A stretch of 64,000 nucleotides of DNA from Poecilobothrus nobilitatus. Lineage: Eukaryota > Arthropoda > Insecta > Diptera > Dolichopodidae. The stretch is from the NCBI GenBank assembly GCA_947095535.1, contig OX352774.1, positions 241,143,825 to 241,207,824 of the forward strand. Reading direction: 5' to 3'. Positions 11,318 through 26,939 of the stretch are shown here, one piece after another. A program made the position numbers and the translations under genes. The notes beneath the pieces were generated by a model. That model was not told the DNA's origin. It saw nothing but the letters and a program-made list of their open reading frames with translations, and did no database searches. Within the stretch, counting starts at the first letter, position 1, and each line of letters opens with the position of its first letter.

Positions 11318-14281
11318 AGACCATTGACTAAGTAGTCGGCATTTCAATTGAAATGCATCGGGTTCAAACTCTTGTTAGAGATTACGCAAATGAATAATAC
11401 AACTGTATAAAATTAACCGTATAGTAAATGCTTCCGCAACAGGGGTTATTATAACAGAAGAAGAGCCCATAAAATACATAAACTAGTATTGCTACTATAC
11501 CGATATAAAGTAAATAAATAAATGAAAGTAGAATTTACTGTATAATCATTGTGATCCGAATCAATTTTATTGTGAAATTTAAAATTGAATGGAGATGTAG
11601 TAAGAAGTAAGAAAGCACACACTGCTCAACAAAGACATCAATAGAAATCTGTTAAAAAATAAGGAACTGCTTATTTTAATCTAATATTAACAATAAATTG
11701 TAGTAGCTGATAGTAGTATCATTATGGCCCCCGACTACAGAAGCCATTTTGAGCCTGACTATTAAAGTTTTAATTTTATTGTAGTGTGAATAATCAACAC
11801 ATTAGTTGTATTATTATATTAGATTCTATTAATTACATTATTTCAATTAAATTATAATAAATTACGATACTTTGTCATGCCATACACTTATTCTTACAAA
11901 CTGCCCTACATTTAAATTTGATTTTCTTTAAGATATATTGTTACTGTTTTGGGTTATTTTGTTTACATTTAGTAACTAAATAACTTTTATTTTAATATGT
12001 AAATTTTTTCCCAATATTTGGAGAAATTTAGTAACAACTATCTTCTATATTAATGGTAGATTCTCTTTTTCAAGTTTAAGAGATTCAGTTGAGTATTTTG
12101 CAAGTGCACTTGTATTTGCTTGGCATTCCAGAAATATATATGTTTCATGGACTTTTAGCTATTTTCCTATCCAAACTTCTGTTTTATACACAAAACGACT
12201 GTTTACATTGGACCAAAGGTACTTAAGAAAACACTATTAGATGCGTTCCAATTTGTTTGCCTATAATATTTTTTGTAGGATTCTTTTTGTTTCTTTGATC
12301 TTAAAGCTGTATAATTATATGCAAAAGTAAAAAAATGTGAAACGGTTCAAAATTTTGCTTGTCCATACTTGCGTAGGGGTTTTATATCTTCAAATTTAGT
12401 TTATGTTAAGCCAAAGGGAGAACAAAAATATTAAATTATTTTTAATTTATTTATTTATTTATATTAATATTACATACATAAATGTAATGCAATATTATTG
12501 AACCATCGGCTACTAAAGGCCATTAATTTAATTAATTTAAATTTAAAAGGTTGTTCATTGCATATTTTCAGGCTGCTATTTAAAAGTTTTTGAAGGATTA
12601 AGTTTTGAACTGTAGATCCTTATCACATGTTGAATGTCTTTTAGTAATAGTATCTTTATTAATGTGTTTAAATATTTTTTCAATTTTTTCACTTCAGTTT
12701 TCAATCCAAAAACTCGTAAAAAAAAGTACAGACTGAAACAACTTCACATCTTTTTTTTGTTTTTTACTCAACAAGCATCATTTTCAAAATATCTAAGAGT
12801 TTCATTTAAAAAAAAAATATTTAAAGTTTGAGGTTATGTTAAATAACGATTTAATATATTTCAGGCTTTTATTTTTTTGTTATTATTTTTACTTTATTAA
12901 TTTTAATTTAATGCAAATTTTAAATTAGAATGTCTTATTGTATTATAAAAATAAAAAAAATAACAAAAAACAATAAAATTGAATTTTAAGATTTGTGAGA
13001 AAATCGTCTGAGAAATGATATAAAAAATAAAAATTATTTATATATAAGAGTTTACATTTTCTTTTTTGTTTTGTTCATAGAAAGAAATGCAAAATTAATT
13101 TCAAAAATAAAAAAAAAAAAATCAGGTGAGAAAATTATATAATTTCCGCAATAATAGATCTACTGTTTTGATTGAAATTTTATATAAACTTTCCGTACGA
13201 TTTCCTTGAAAACAACTCATTAACGTTTAAAATTAAAACAACAAATAAAAAAAAATTAAATTTTAATTAATTTATGATTTTATAATTAAAAAGATATTTG
13301 GGACGTTGAGTGAAATTCTCAAACAATTTAAAATCATGCAATACAAAGTAAAAGTGATATTAAAAGTTTTCTTCAAGTGCTAGTACATATATTTATGTTT
13401 AAATACATTTCATTTACAGTTAATCAATTTTTCATTATAACCTTACCAGAGGTCATAATAAAATATTATCAGATATAGGTTTTCCATTTTAAGATTTTTT
13501 TTTACAAGATTGTTGATTTTCAGTTAATTTTTTTCATCCGGGCTTGTATTTAACCGGTAATATAATCTCTAGTCTACTCTAGTCTAGGTTAGGTTACATT
13601 TTGTTTTTATTTCACCGATTTATTTAAATTTATTGTAAACCATAAATCTAAATAAATAGCAGCTAAATTTCTCATCATTATCTAAGGGCAAAATTTTTAT
13701 TTTTAATATTTATTTATTGATATGTAACAGTAGCGAATATTTTAAGTTTTATTAAATATTGATTTTGTTTATTGTTTTTTTATTTAACAAAAAACACGAC
13801 TAAATCACTAGTAATGGTAAATTTTTGGCAAGTCCTTGCCTCATAATACAATACATCTATAACAAAACAAAAAAATATATAAATTTGAGTGTATAGAAAA
13901 CAAAAAAAAAAAAAAAGAAAAACAAAACTGGGCAATTATTATTAAAGATAGTCAATCTAACTTAATAATAAATTAAGGGCTAATGGCCTCAAATAAGTAA
14001 CAATAGATGTATTAGAATAGAAAAAATAACACAGAGGTCAATATTCATGATTAATTTTATTTAATTTTAATATTTTTTTTTTTTTTCATAATTATAGAAA
14101 TTTCAAACAATGTATAAATCATTTGTTAAAAAAAAAAAAAATATTCTAGGATCTTTAGAATAATTTTTCTTAACTGACGACATTTTGTTGAATTTTTGTT
14201 TCTATTTTTCTTATTTAATTATAAGAATATAATAATAAAAAAAAAAAATAATGCAAAATAAATATCAGAAAATTTCCCACA
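10711..14281. promoter_or_regulatory. Three dispersed Su(H)-type binding sites, 3' side of Su(H)
   Basis: TGTGGGAA is on the plus strand at 10711-10718, TGTGAGAA on the plus strand at 12994-13001, and TTCCCACA (minus-strand TGTGGGAA) at 14274-14281. All fit YGTGRGAA. They are spread over 3.6 kb on the 3' side of Su(H) and are weaker evidence than the upstream cluster, because T-containing variants are expected more often in AT-rich DNA. Confidence 0.3.
11318..11522 (+). mobile_element. tRNA-derived SINE, second type
   Basis: An A-box-like word TGACTAAGTAGT lies at about 11324-11335. It is followed by an anticodon-stem-like hairpin GCATTTCAATTGAAATGC and a good B box GGGTTCAAACTC near 11360-11371, with spacing as in a tRNA. 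A body without coding potential ends in AAATAAATAAATGA (about 11509-11522). The word AATAATACAACTGTATAAA at about 11393 also occurs near 48625, in the tail of another SINE, so the two families share a 3' module. It is not a functional tRNA because the acceptor stem does not pair. Confidence 0.6.
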
Positions 14282-15285
14282 ATTATATCAAAAAGAATAT
14301 AAAAAAAAATATTTTTATCCAAGTTTTGTAAATGTATTATTATTTCCGTCAATTGTTCTTACACAAAAAACAAAAAAAAAACACAAACATAACAAATCTT
14401 CATTAGATTATTTTTATTAAGAAGTTTTTTTTATTTTTATTATCTTGTAAATCAAAATTTATGATTATAAAAATAAATGTACATATATAAGATACATAAA
14501 TATAATAAAAAATAAATTATTTAAAATTACAAATTGTGACCTCTGTAATAATTAAAAAATTTTATGTGATATTTTTGTCACTTAATTTAAAAATAATGAA
14601 ATGTTAGATTATACAAAAATTACATTATAGAATATATTTATATTTTCTTAAGTACAAAAATTGCTTAGAATCTTTTTCAACTAACATTATCATTTTTATA
14701 TTCTTTTGTATCTCCATCCTCATATAATTTTTAACCAAAATTATCAATCTTCTTCGGTAAAATGATACTAACTTGCAATCTGGTCTTTTCTTTGTCATTG
14801 CATTTTCTGATTTGCCTATATTTTCTTTTTGCTAACCTCGTATAATACATTCGAACGCTTTCTTCACTGCATCTATAAAAATATTATTTGCATTTAGTAA
14901 CGTTGATTCATCATTTTATAAAGTCTTAATTTTTATTAATTAAAATCTGGTATTCTCCCGCCGAATGCAATAAATTCCATACTTAGAAATTTCATAAATT
15001 TTTGTTTTTTTCATTTGATTGGTATTATTTTGAGAAAATTTCGTTATTGTCAAATATTTTGGCTCCAATAAATCTGTAATATTTTTTTTAAGTAATTAGA
15101 ACTACATGTATGTATATACAAATTTTATACTTAAATAAAAAAAGGGTTTCTATTTTAAGTAAAAGTTTTTTCTTTTTAAATGGAAATAACTCCATTTTAA
15201 GTGTAAGCCTTTCCTTTTAATTAAGCAAATACCTTTTCCTTAATTAAAAGAATTAAGCATGTATATTTAATTTTTTTTTTCTTTT
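11523..15285. other. Non-coding intergenic DNA
   Basis: No gene or clear mobile element. The sequence has long A/T homopolymers. About 12430-12530 reads, on the minus strand, like a retroelement tail ending in AATAAATAAATAAATT, without identifiable coding sequence. Short weak inverted similarity (AATACATCTAT / ATAGATGTATT) links 13851-13863 and 14003-14014. Confidence 0.45.
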
Positions 15286-15540
15286 CTATTCTCTTTGCCA
15301 GCATAAGGCTTCGACAAAGTGTTTCGATTTGCTTTTATTTTGTGCTATTATTTTTATTGGTGACCATGTCTTGTTCATTTGTGTTACTTCTCGTTCAACT
15401 GTTGTACGTCATATATTCTTAGCTCTACCAACATTTCTTTTTCCTTGCGGGTTCCATTCCAGGCCCTGTCTAGCTGTGCATATTCTACATATGATTCGGA
15501 AGCACTTGTTAATGAATACTTGTAGTTTATTTATTTAACT
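15286..15540 (-). mobile_element. RTE-like non-LTR retrotransposon C-terminal fragment
   Basis: Minus-strand translation gives KLQVFINKCFRIICRI followed by ARQGLEWNPQGKRNVGRAKN. After one in-frame TGA come RTTVEREVTQMNKTW and KHFVEALCWQRE, ending at a stop at 15286-15288. This is the typical C-terminal pattern of RTE and related insect LINE polyproteins: the LQxFINKCLR region, then W-PxGKRxxGRPKxxWRR, then a FVEALC end. The segment normally between ICRI and ARQ is missing, so there is an internal deletion. The plus-strand open frame here is antisense to it. The family call rests on remembered motifs. Confidence 0.75.
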
Positions 15541-18500
15541 ACACTATTAAAAAAATTCAGGCAACCTACAGGTTTGTTTTTTTAAAATTTGAAACAATAC
15601 ACTTTCAATCACAAAAAACATTTTATTTAAAAAAAGGTTCAAATAAAAATTATTATTTTCTGAATTTTAAATAGAAAAACTTGAAAAATACTTGCAATTA
15701 AAAAAGAAACCTTGCATTTGAAAAAAAAAAGCTTGCACTTAAATTGCAAATATTTGTTTTTCTTAAAATAAAAAAGGTACATATGTATTTTAAAAAATGT
15801 TTTTTGTTTTAAGGTATTGAGATATTGACTTAAAGTTTTATTTCAATTTAATTTTTAATTTTACATAAAGACTACATAGACTATTAAAAACAAAAAAAAG
15901 ATTTGAATTTGAATTTTTTTTCTCAAAATGCTCTTTGTCATAATTTTAGACCATTCCCTTGATCTAATCTCTGCAAAAGCTAATCGCTTTGTAAAGTATA
16001 AATAACGAAAAATTTATGCCCACTTTACAGCGATATCCTTAGATTGATCAAGTGCTTTATAAATCAATTATTTATTATGATTGAAAGCTATTCATTTTTA
16101 ATAAAACCATCAATTTTTGTTGCCTTACATTTGATGTTTAAAATATTTCTTTTTTACTCTCCGTGTCTTTTTTCACGGAAATTCGATATTCAAATTTCCT
16201 TGTGGTAAATATAAATTAAAAGAAATGAAAAAACAATAAAAATTTATTACAAAATAATTTATATATTTATTTCAATTTGTTTTTTATGCTCATTTTTTTA
16301 TTCTTTTTTTTTTTTTGTTTTGTTTTGTTTATTTATTTTTTTTCTTTTTTCTATTTTTTCAAATTAATTTTGTTTTTTTTTTATATAATATTTCTTTAAT
16401 ATAAATTTTTTAATTCATTTCTGATTTTTATATAATATTCTCTAGTATATAATACAAATTAAAAAATATATATATATATATATATCTTAGTAATAATTAA
16501 AGTTTTCTTTTGTTTTTCCATTAATGATTTTTTTTTTTTTTTTTGTTTAAATATAATAAATGAATTTTATTTTTTCTTTAAGTCAGACAAATATTCGTCA
16601 AGTTTTTTTTTTTTGTTTTCTTTTGTTTTTTTCCTTAGTTTTTAGAAACAAAAAAAAATATAAAAATATTTACAATGAAGCTTAAATCTAACAAAAAAAA
16701 AATAAAATTAAAACAAAAAGAAAAGGCTAAATTAACATTAAAAAAAAAAAATACTAAATACATATACATATACATCCACTCTCATACAAATATCCATTTA
16801 ATTTTTAATATTATATTTATTTATTTTTTTCCATGAAATGAAGCTAAAAATAAATGAATTAAATTGTACCCACAAAAAGAGATAATTAAAGTAATTAACT
16901 TAATTTTCGAGAATCCATAATTGGTTTACTTTTTTGTTATAAAATAGAAAAATTAAAAAAAAGAAAGAGCTTAAAATTTTTTTTTTGGTTTACAGTCGTC
17001 AAAAGAAGGAATGAAAATGACTTATTTTTTATTTAAAAAAAACAAAGTTTTAACTAAAGATTATTAATATTGTAAGTATAACTTTTTCGCTATATATGTA
17101 TATAATAAATATATAGTTTTTATTAATTTATAATTTGTCATGACTTTTACAGTCTAATGTGTACTCTTAAGCAACATTGACTTAAGCAATTAATATTATA
17201 TTTACTTCTATAAATAATTATAGGGTTAAAATAAAAAACTTACATATACATATTAAAGTTAATATATAATATACTAAATATATATTTAAAACAAACAAAA
17301 TATTAAAATTTGATAATTTTCTAAATTGGATAAATTAATAGTTAGTTTTAGTTAGTTCTTGATAATATCAATTTTATTTAAGTGTAATTTAACAATTCCA
17401 CTACTACATTAAATAATTTAGTTAAAGTTAAATTTTAATGCAGGTTTACAATTTTTTTTTTTATTTAAGTAAGTTTTGATTTTTTAACCCACAATTTCAT
17501 TCGCAAAAAGGATAAAGGGATAAAATAATTTATCATATCATAAATATTATATTTCTTTCTATACATGAATTAATTCGAAAGTTAATTAAAGCAAAAAATT
17601 AATTTTGCTTTGCGAAAAGTTTATTACAAAAAAAAAAAAAAAATAATAATTTAATTCAAAAAGAATTATATATAAATACTTTCAATATATGTATATTTAT
17701 TTTGAATTATTTTTCAAAATAATTTTCAATCTAAAATTAATTTTTATGGTATATTATATTATGTATATTTTTTAAATGACTTAAATACAAATTTAATTAC
17801 ATATACATTAATTGTATACAAATATAAAATAAAGTTTTTGTTTTTTTTTTTTTTTTTTTTTTTAATTAAAAACTTCTATACATTAATAAATTCATTTTAA
17901 AACAAATTAAAAACTATTAATTATTTTTTTTTTAATTAATTATATTATAATTTAAATATGACGAGATATTTTTAAATTTATTTATTACACGACAATTAAG
18001 TATTATGATAAAAAAAAAAAAAAAAGTTATATTTATATGAGAATTAAAATATACACACAATTAATTAAAAAATTAAAGAATTACAAAATGCTTTTATAGG
18101 AAATGTAATATTCCTTTTATAGGAATTTAATCAAATTAACAGGAGAATGTGTTTTGTTTATATAAACATTTGTTTTTTTTTTTTTTTTAAGAAATGAAAT
18201 AAAATAATCAGTGCACAAAACATAGTTTTTTTTTTTCAATACAATTTATATAATTTTATTTTTTGTTTTGTTCTTTTATGATAAAATATTTTTTTTTTTT
18301 TATATATAAAATTAATTAATTTATTTATTTTTTTATGAACTCTTATGTTTTGCATTTATTTTTTAAAATTAGAACAAAATAAAAATATATATTTTTACAT
18401 ATATATATATTATATATATATATATATATATGTGTATTTTAACTTTTTATTTATTTATTAAATTAATTTCTTATATATTTTTTGTATTATTTTTTTTTGA

Positions 18501-18824
18501 TAATATATATGTATATATATTTTGTAAACAATTTTATTGCAAATCCTTTCAAAAAAGGACTTTACACAATAGGAATGATTTTTGATACAATATTTTATTT
18601 TTATATAATTTAAATTTTTTCACATTTTGTTTTATTTTTTTGCATAAAATTCGAGATTCTACAGTGGTATTTTTTTTTTTTATTTAATTTCATTTAGGTT
18701 TTTTATTTATATTTTTGTATATAATTTAAATAAAAAAGAATTATAAAATTCTTAAATATTCATTTTAAATGTATAATTAGTAAAAAAAAAAAAAATCTTT
18801 AAAATAATTCTTAATTTTTAGTAA
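15541..18824. other. Intergenic DNA downstream of Su(H), including probable 3' UTR
   Basis: Very AT-rich with many T tracts (for example near 16300, 16530, 17840-17862 and 18170-18188) and TA microsatellites at about 16460-16485 and 18400-18430. The part nearest 18.8 kb should hold the Su(H) 3' UTR. Many AATAAA-like words occur, too many at this composition to pick a poly(A) signal. No further coding exon is recognised. Confidence 0.5.
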
Positions 18825-22091
<3,267 letters not shown>

Positions 22092-23171
22092 TTAAAATAA
22101 TTAATATTTATTTTGGGTTTTTTTTTTAATTTTATTAAAAAAATTCGTTTGTTTTTTTAATTTAATATTTTTACATATTTTTAGTTGTATTCTTTTTAAG
22201 AACATAACCCAATGTAAAATGTTGTTGTTTTTTTGATACTTTTAGTTTTTTTATCAAACATTAGAAACATGAAGCATCAATTGAATTAATTTTTAATGTG
22301 GGTAGTTTTGAGGATAATTTTTTTATTTTATGTTTCTTAAAATACTAAAACTGAACTTTCTCCTAAATTTTAAACAAGGATATTTTAATAATTATGATGT
22401 TTTGAATTATTCAGATTAGATTTATTATAATTCTGTTTTAGTTAAATATGTTAGGTATATATCACAGCATTTAAAAAAATTGTGTTTTATTTTGTTATTT
22501 TTGATTTCGATTTTTTGTTTTTCGTTTTAAAAATTTTCTTGTTTTCTTTTCTATAAAATAATTTTTGGCACAATTAATAATTCACTTAAGTCATATATAA
22601 TAGTTTCTCTTTATTTAAGTTCCATTAGTTTTTTTTTTATTCTTTAACTATTTTCAAATTAAAAAATAAAAATTATTTTATTTAAATAACATTTAAAATA
22701 AAAAAAATAAGTAAAAAAAACTAAAAATGTTTGGAATTTGCCGTCGTTGTCAACAACACAGCTACTCTAGCATATTTTTCATTTTTTTTTTTGTTTTATT
22801 TTCCTTTAACTGACAGCAGCTGTCATATATCCTTTGCTGCTAATGTGGTGCTTCGTGCTTCTATTATTATTTTTTATTTCATCTGTCACTTTAAACAAAA
22901 TATGTAATTTGTTTTTAATACACACTCTAGAATTGTAAAATTAATTTATTTTTAAGGATTCCGTTTTTTTTTTTTATTTTAATATTAATACTAGTTTTAA
23001 ATTTTTTATAGTTCTATTATTTGTAATCCGTAATTTTTTTTCCCAACGAATTTAATTCGAAAAAACATCAACACGAACTGAAAATTTTTACTCAGAATTT
23101 GAGTATTTTATGTTCTTTTCAATATTTTTTTTTGTACCACATAACTTAAAAAAAAAATAAAAAAAAAAAAA
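22092..23171 (-). promoter_or_regulatory. Su(H) 5' UTR and proximal promoter region
   Basis: Immediately upstream of the Su(H) ATG. Most of it is AT-rich, but 22735-22870 is conspicuously less so. That segment contains a 15-bp near-palindrome TGACAGCAGCTGTCA at 22811-22825 that includes an E box GCAGCTG of the proneural type. It may hold the transcription start or a non-coding first exon; no start site can be fixed from sequence alone. Confidence 0.45.
22811..22825. promoter_or_regulatory. E-box near-palindrome upstream of Su(H)
   Basis: TGACAGCAGCTGTCA contains CAGCTG at 22817-22822 and GCAGCTG, a match to the bHLH proneural class GCAGSTG. Proneural sites next to Su(H) sites are a familiar combination in Notch-responsive enhancers; here the pairing is inferred from proximity only. 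Confidence 0.4.
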
Positions 23172-24776
23172 CGTGAGAAAAAGCGCTACAACAAATTACA
23201 GAATTGCCATAATAGTAAAAATTGTTGTTTACAATAAAATTTTCATAATAATATCAAATAAATCTTATTCATTTTAAAGCCATATTATTTTTTAATATTT
23301 TTAAATTAAATTAATTTTTTTTTTTTTTTTTCGCAAAAAGAAAATATTAATTTTAATATAAAATATTAATAAATTTCTAAATTAAATTTTTCATTAACGA
23401 TATTATTTGTTTGCCATTTGAAGTTAATTGCAATATGGTAACATAGATTTACAATTTCATTCATACATTTTGATATTAATATGATATTTACTTTGTTTTT
23501 TTTTTTTTTTTTTCTAATTTTTATCGTTTTTCTTTTTAAATATTTCTTTCTCTTTCACTTATTAATGTTTTTGAATCATATTCTCTGAAGTGGTCGTGGG
23601 AAAATCATTTCAAAGAGAATATATTTATTCAAAAATACACACAACAACACAAATACAAATAAATGAAAAAAATTAAAAGAAAATTTTTTATTCTAACACC
23701 TGTTTGAATTGGATTTTTCCCACGGTATAAAATTAATATTTTTGATATGTTAATTTTATAATTTATAAAATAGAGTTTACAATATTAAGAAAATTATTAT
23801 TTATTAATTAATAAAAACATAAAAAGTTTTTAACAATTAATTTTCTCAATTATGATAATTATTAACATAAAAAATTTTATATTAAATTTGTTTTTTATAT
23901 TATTATTTACATCTCAATTTTTTTTAGATTAGTTAATTTTTATTCTACAACTTAATTCAGATAACGTACTTAACTAACTGAAGTTGAAACAAATGGTGTT
24001 GTTTTTTTTTTTTTTTTAGCTGTTTTCTCATCAATTTATTTTGAGTATTTCCTGGTTTTTCTCATATTATTTTATTAAATATTTGGTGATCCATTATTAT
24101 TCACTCATTATATTTTTTTTTCCTAATAGATGTCTCTAACAAATATTTTTAAATTTCAACACAAACATTTACAAATTTTCTTTAAATTATTTCGTTATTT
24201 AAATTTTTGAATTTAATGTATAAATTGTAATTTTAATATTTTAATCATTTATAAACTTAAATTTTTAATAAATTGTTAAATGTTGTAAGGAAATTGATCT
24301 CTAAAGAGAAAAAACTGCTAAAGACAAAATTGTTTCTATTTTTCTTTTTAAAAAAGTTAAAAAAAATAAATGGAATTGTGTCTTTGTTGAGTGCAGTTAA
24401 TTATGATAAAATATCTATAATTTCACTCAATTACTCTCAAGCAATACTTATATCAGAATTTTAACTCATTACTCAGTCAATACTAGCTATCGCAATCGCT
24501 ACTCATTTTTTACTCACTAGTAAAATAAAAAAATAAAGATTCTTTTATTTTAATAAAACAGAAGAGCAATAAACTTATAGTGTTTTTTTTTTTTTTTTAT
24601 CATTTTATGTTTTCATGCTTTTCTTTCTTTTAAAAAATTTTGTCTTTATCTTTTTATTTATTTTATACATTTTTTTTTTCTTTTCAGATTGTTGAAAAAA
24701 TTCTCTGGATTCTCCCCCATTCTATTATCATTATCAATAAAATCAATTTATAGTGTGAATGTATTGACCGTGGGAA
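23172..24776. promoter_or_regulatory. Cluster of four Su(H) binding sites upstream of Su(H)
   Basis: Sites: CGTGAGAA at 23172-23179 (+), CGTGGGAA at 23595-23602 (+), TTCCCACG at 23717-23724 (minus-strand CGTGGGAA), and CGTGGGAA at 24769-24776 (+). All fit YGTGRGAA, and three are the highest-affinity form. They lie 1.1-2.7 kb upstream of the start codon, with a CAGCTG E box nearby. The middle pair is in opposite orientation, 115 bp apart. Autoregulation is the natural reading, but function is inferred. Confidence 0.6.
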
Positions 24777-24799
24777 ACCGGCGTCTGTTACTGTTTGAA

Positions 24800-25607
24800 A
24801 CTAAATAAGTTTTTTATTGTTGTTTTTTTTTTTTTTTATCATTATAATTTTGTAGAGTTTATTTTATTTCACTGATTTTTTGTATGTTTCTTTGTTCTGA
24901 TTTTTTTGTTTTACTTTTGATTTGAAATATTTCGTTTTTTTTTTTATTAAATTAGATGATTTACGACGGATTGGATTGAAATAAAGAAGTGGTTAACCAA
25001 AAATCAACATTTCATAATTTATTTATGTTATTTATTGTTTTGAGGGGTTTTTTGACTTTTAGGAGAGGGAAATTCAGTGATAGACTTCCGTCAAAATTTT
25101 ATTTTATAGAAGGAGTGAGAACGGTTTTAATTAAATTTAAATAAGTAAAATGTGTTTTTTTTTTTAAGTACATAGTTCAATTATTATACAAATAATAAAA
25201 AATGGTTTACTTACCTTTTAGTAAATATTTATTGAATATACATACATATATGTATACATATTCATACATATGTATATATCTATACCTTAAATACATGCCA
25301 TTTATTTTCAAACGTGGTGTCTGATGTAAAATCACGTGTATGATAAGAGTTTGTGAAATAATATTTAATTTTTAGTAAATTTATTAAAAAATTTTAATTT
25401 TAGAATATATGTAATATGTCTGTACATATGTATAAAATAAAGAGAGTATGCACATTGATATAATTCGAATTTCTTTTGACATATTCTAATCATTCTGGAG
25501 TTATTTATTGTTTACCTAAATACATATATATAAAAGGATCGCAGATTCTATCATAAATTGATTGGAGAATTTTTGATAGATTTGTTAGGTTCATTAATTT
25601 TTATAAT
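24800..25607. other. Non-coding DNA upstream of Su(H)
   Basis: AT-rich with T tracts and a cluster of ACATATGTATA-type words at about 25235-25285 that can form TA-rich hairpins. No coding or mobile element is recognised. Confidence 0.45.
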
Positions 25608-25815
25608 GGGATCTCGGTGGACTAGAGGGTATAAGAGCGTATAAAATACGCTATAAAACACATGTCGTCAGAGTAATACCCCCTTACGACATGTACAGCC
25701 ACACTTGAAAGGGAAACGCTGTGTAATTTCCTTGTTACATTTATGTGGCAGGGAAATACACTAAAACAAAAAAAAAAATAAAAAAAATGTTTATAATGGA
25801 TCAATCAGCCTTAAT
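25608..25815 (+). mobile_element. tRNA-derived SINE, family S1, copy 1 (B box deleted)
   Basis: It starts ATCTCGGTGGACTAGAGGGT, the tRNA-like head with an A box, then TATAAGAGCGTATAAAATACG. The stretch that carries the B box in the other copies is missing. The S1 body follows: CCCCCTTACGACATGTACAG, GGGAAACGCTGTGTAATTTC and ACATTTATGTGGCAGGGAAA, then an A-rich tail from about 25762. Short reading frames here are not genes. Confidence 0.75.
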
Positions 25816-26939
25816 CTTGCTAATTATTTTAATAGAACAAAAGAATATAAGTTAAAAAGTTTTCAATGAAATATGTACTGTATAAAGTCAAAATTTTCTT
25901 ATTTTACTTTTGATAATTTGTTTAGTACAAAAAAAAACAATAATTGTTAAATTAAATTCTAAAATTTCAAAATTGAACTACGTATTAATTAGATATTCAT
26001 TTTATATACGATCAATCCGAAAAAACAACTCTAATAATTAACCAACAGGAATTTAATTTTCTTTTTTTAAATTTTGAACAAATTTCTCAGTCTACCGTTA
26101 AATATGCCAGAGTTCTTTATATTGTAAATTGTAATAGGTACATTATAATTTTATATGTCTGTAATAAATATATATATATTTTTTTTTAAATTTTTTTTTT
26201 AACTTTTAAAAGAAGTAGCGTGATTTTCTTTTTTACACATTTTATTTTAGGTATTTTTAATAACCCTCAATTTGAGTATAAACATTTTTATATAATATAC
26301 ATAACTAATAATTTATTAAATTATGTATTTTTTAACTAAGCTGATGATAACCGTTATTTAATTTTTTGTTTTATTCTTTTTTATTTTTTTTTAAATTTAA
26401 TTAGAATTACATAAATTATATTAATAGTTTTAATTATATATACTAGAGGCATTATATATTTATTTTACTTCTCTAATTCCGCTCAACCTGATATTAAACT
26501 CAACCGCAATTTACAATTTTTTAACTCAACCATTGGTTTGTGTTTTTGATATACTAAAACTTGTGCTAAAGCATTGGCTAGAGATAGACACAATAATGTA
26601 GTACCAAATAGTACCGTCAGAGGTATCATTTTTAACAGTTTAGGGTCTAATGATAAAAACAATTACAACCTATTTTAAATTAATAATAATGGTTTGTGTA
26701 TAAGGTTTTGGTTTAAAATTAGGTTCCTAAAAATTGAAATTATCAAGAGAAAAGATTTAAAATAGCTGGAATCTTTTTATGTAGCATTCTGGTAGTATAT
26801 TTTAAATATGCATTTTTTAAAAAATTTTTGTTTTTTTTTTTTTGTTATTTAAATATACTTATATTGTTACATTATTTTAGCTGTCTTGAATAAGCAACTT
26901 AAAATTTTACTGTAAATTCTTTAAAATGCATTAGTAGAT
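25816..26939. other. Non-coding intergenic DNA
   Basis: AT-rich, without recognisable gene or element. A moderately mixed stretch at 26470-26650 has no conserved frame. Confidence 0.45.

Noticed and set aside
15329..15538. 69-codon plus-strand open frame with a hydrophobic start
   Set aside because: The opposite strand translates to a recognisable LINE C terminus (WNPQGKRN...FVEALC), so this frame is antisense noise.
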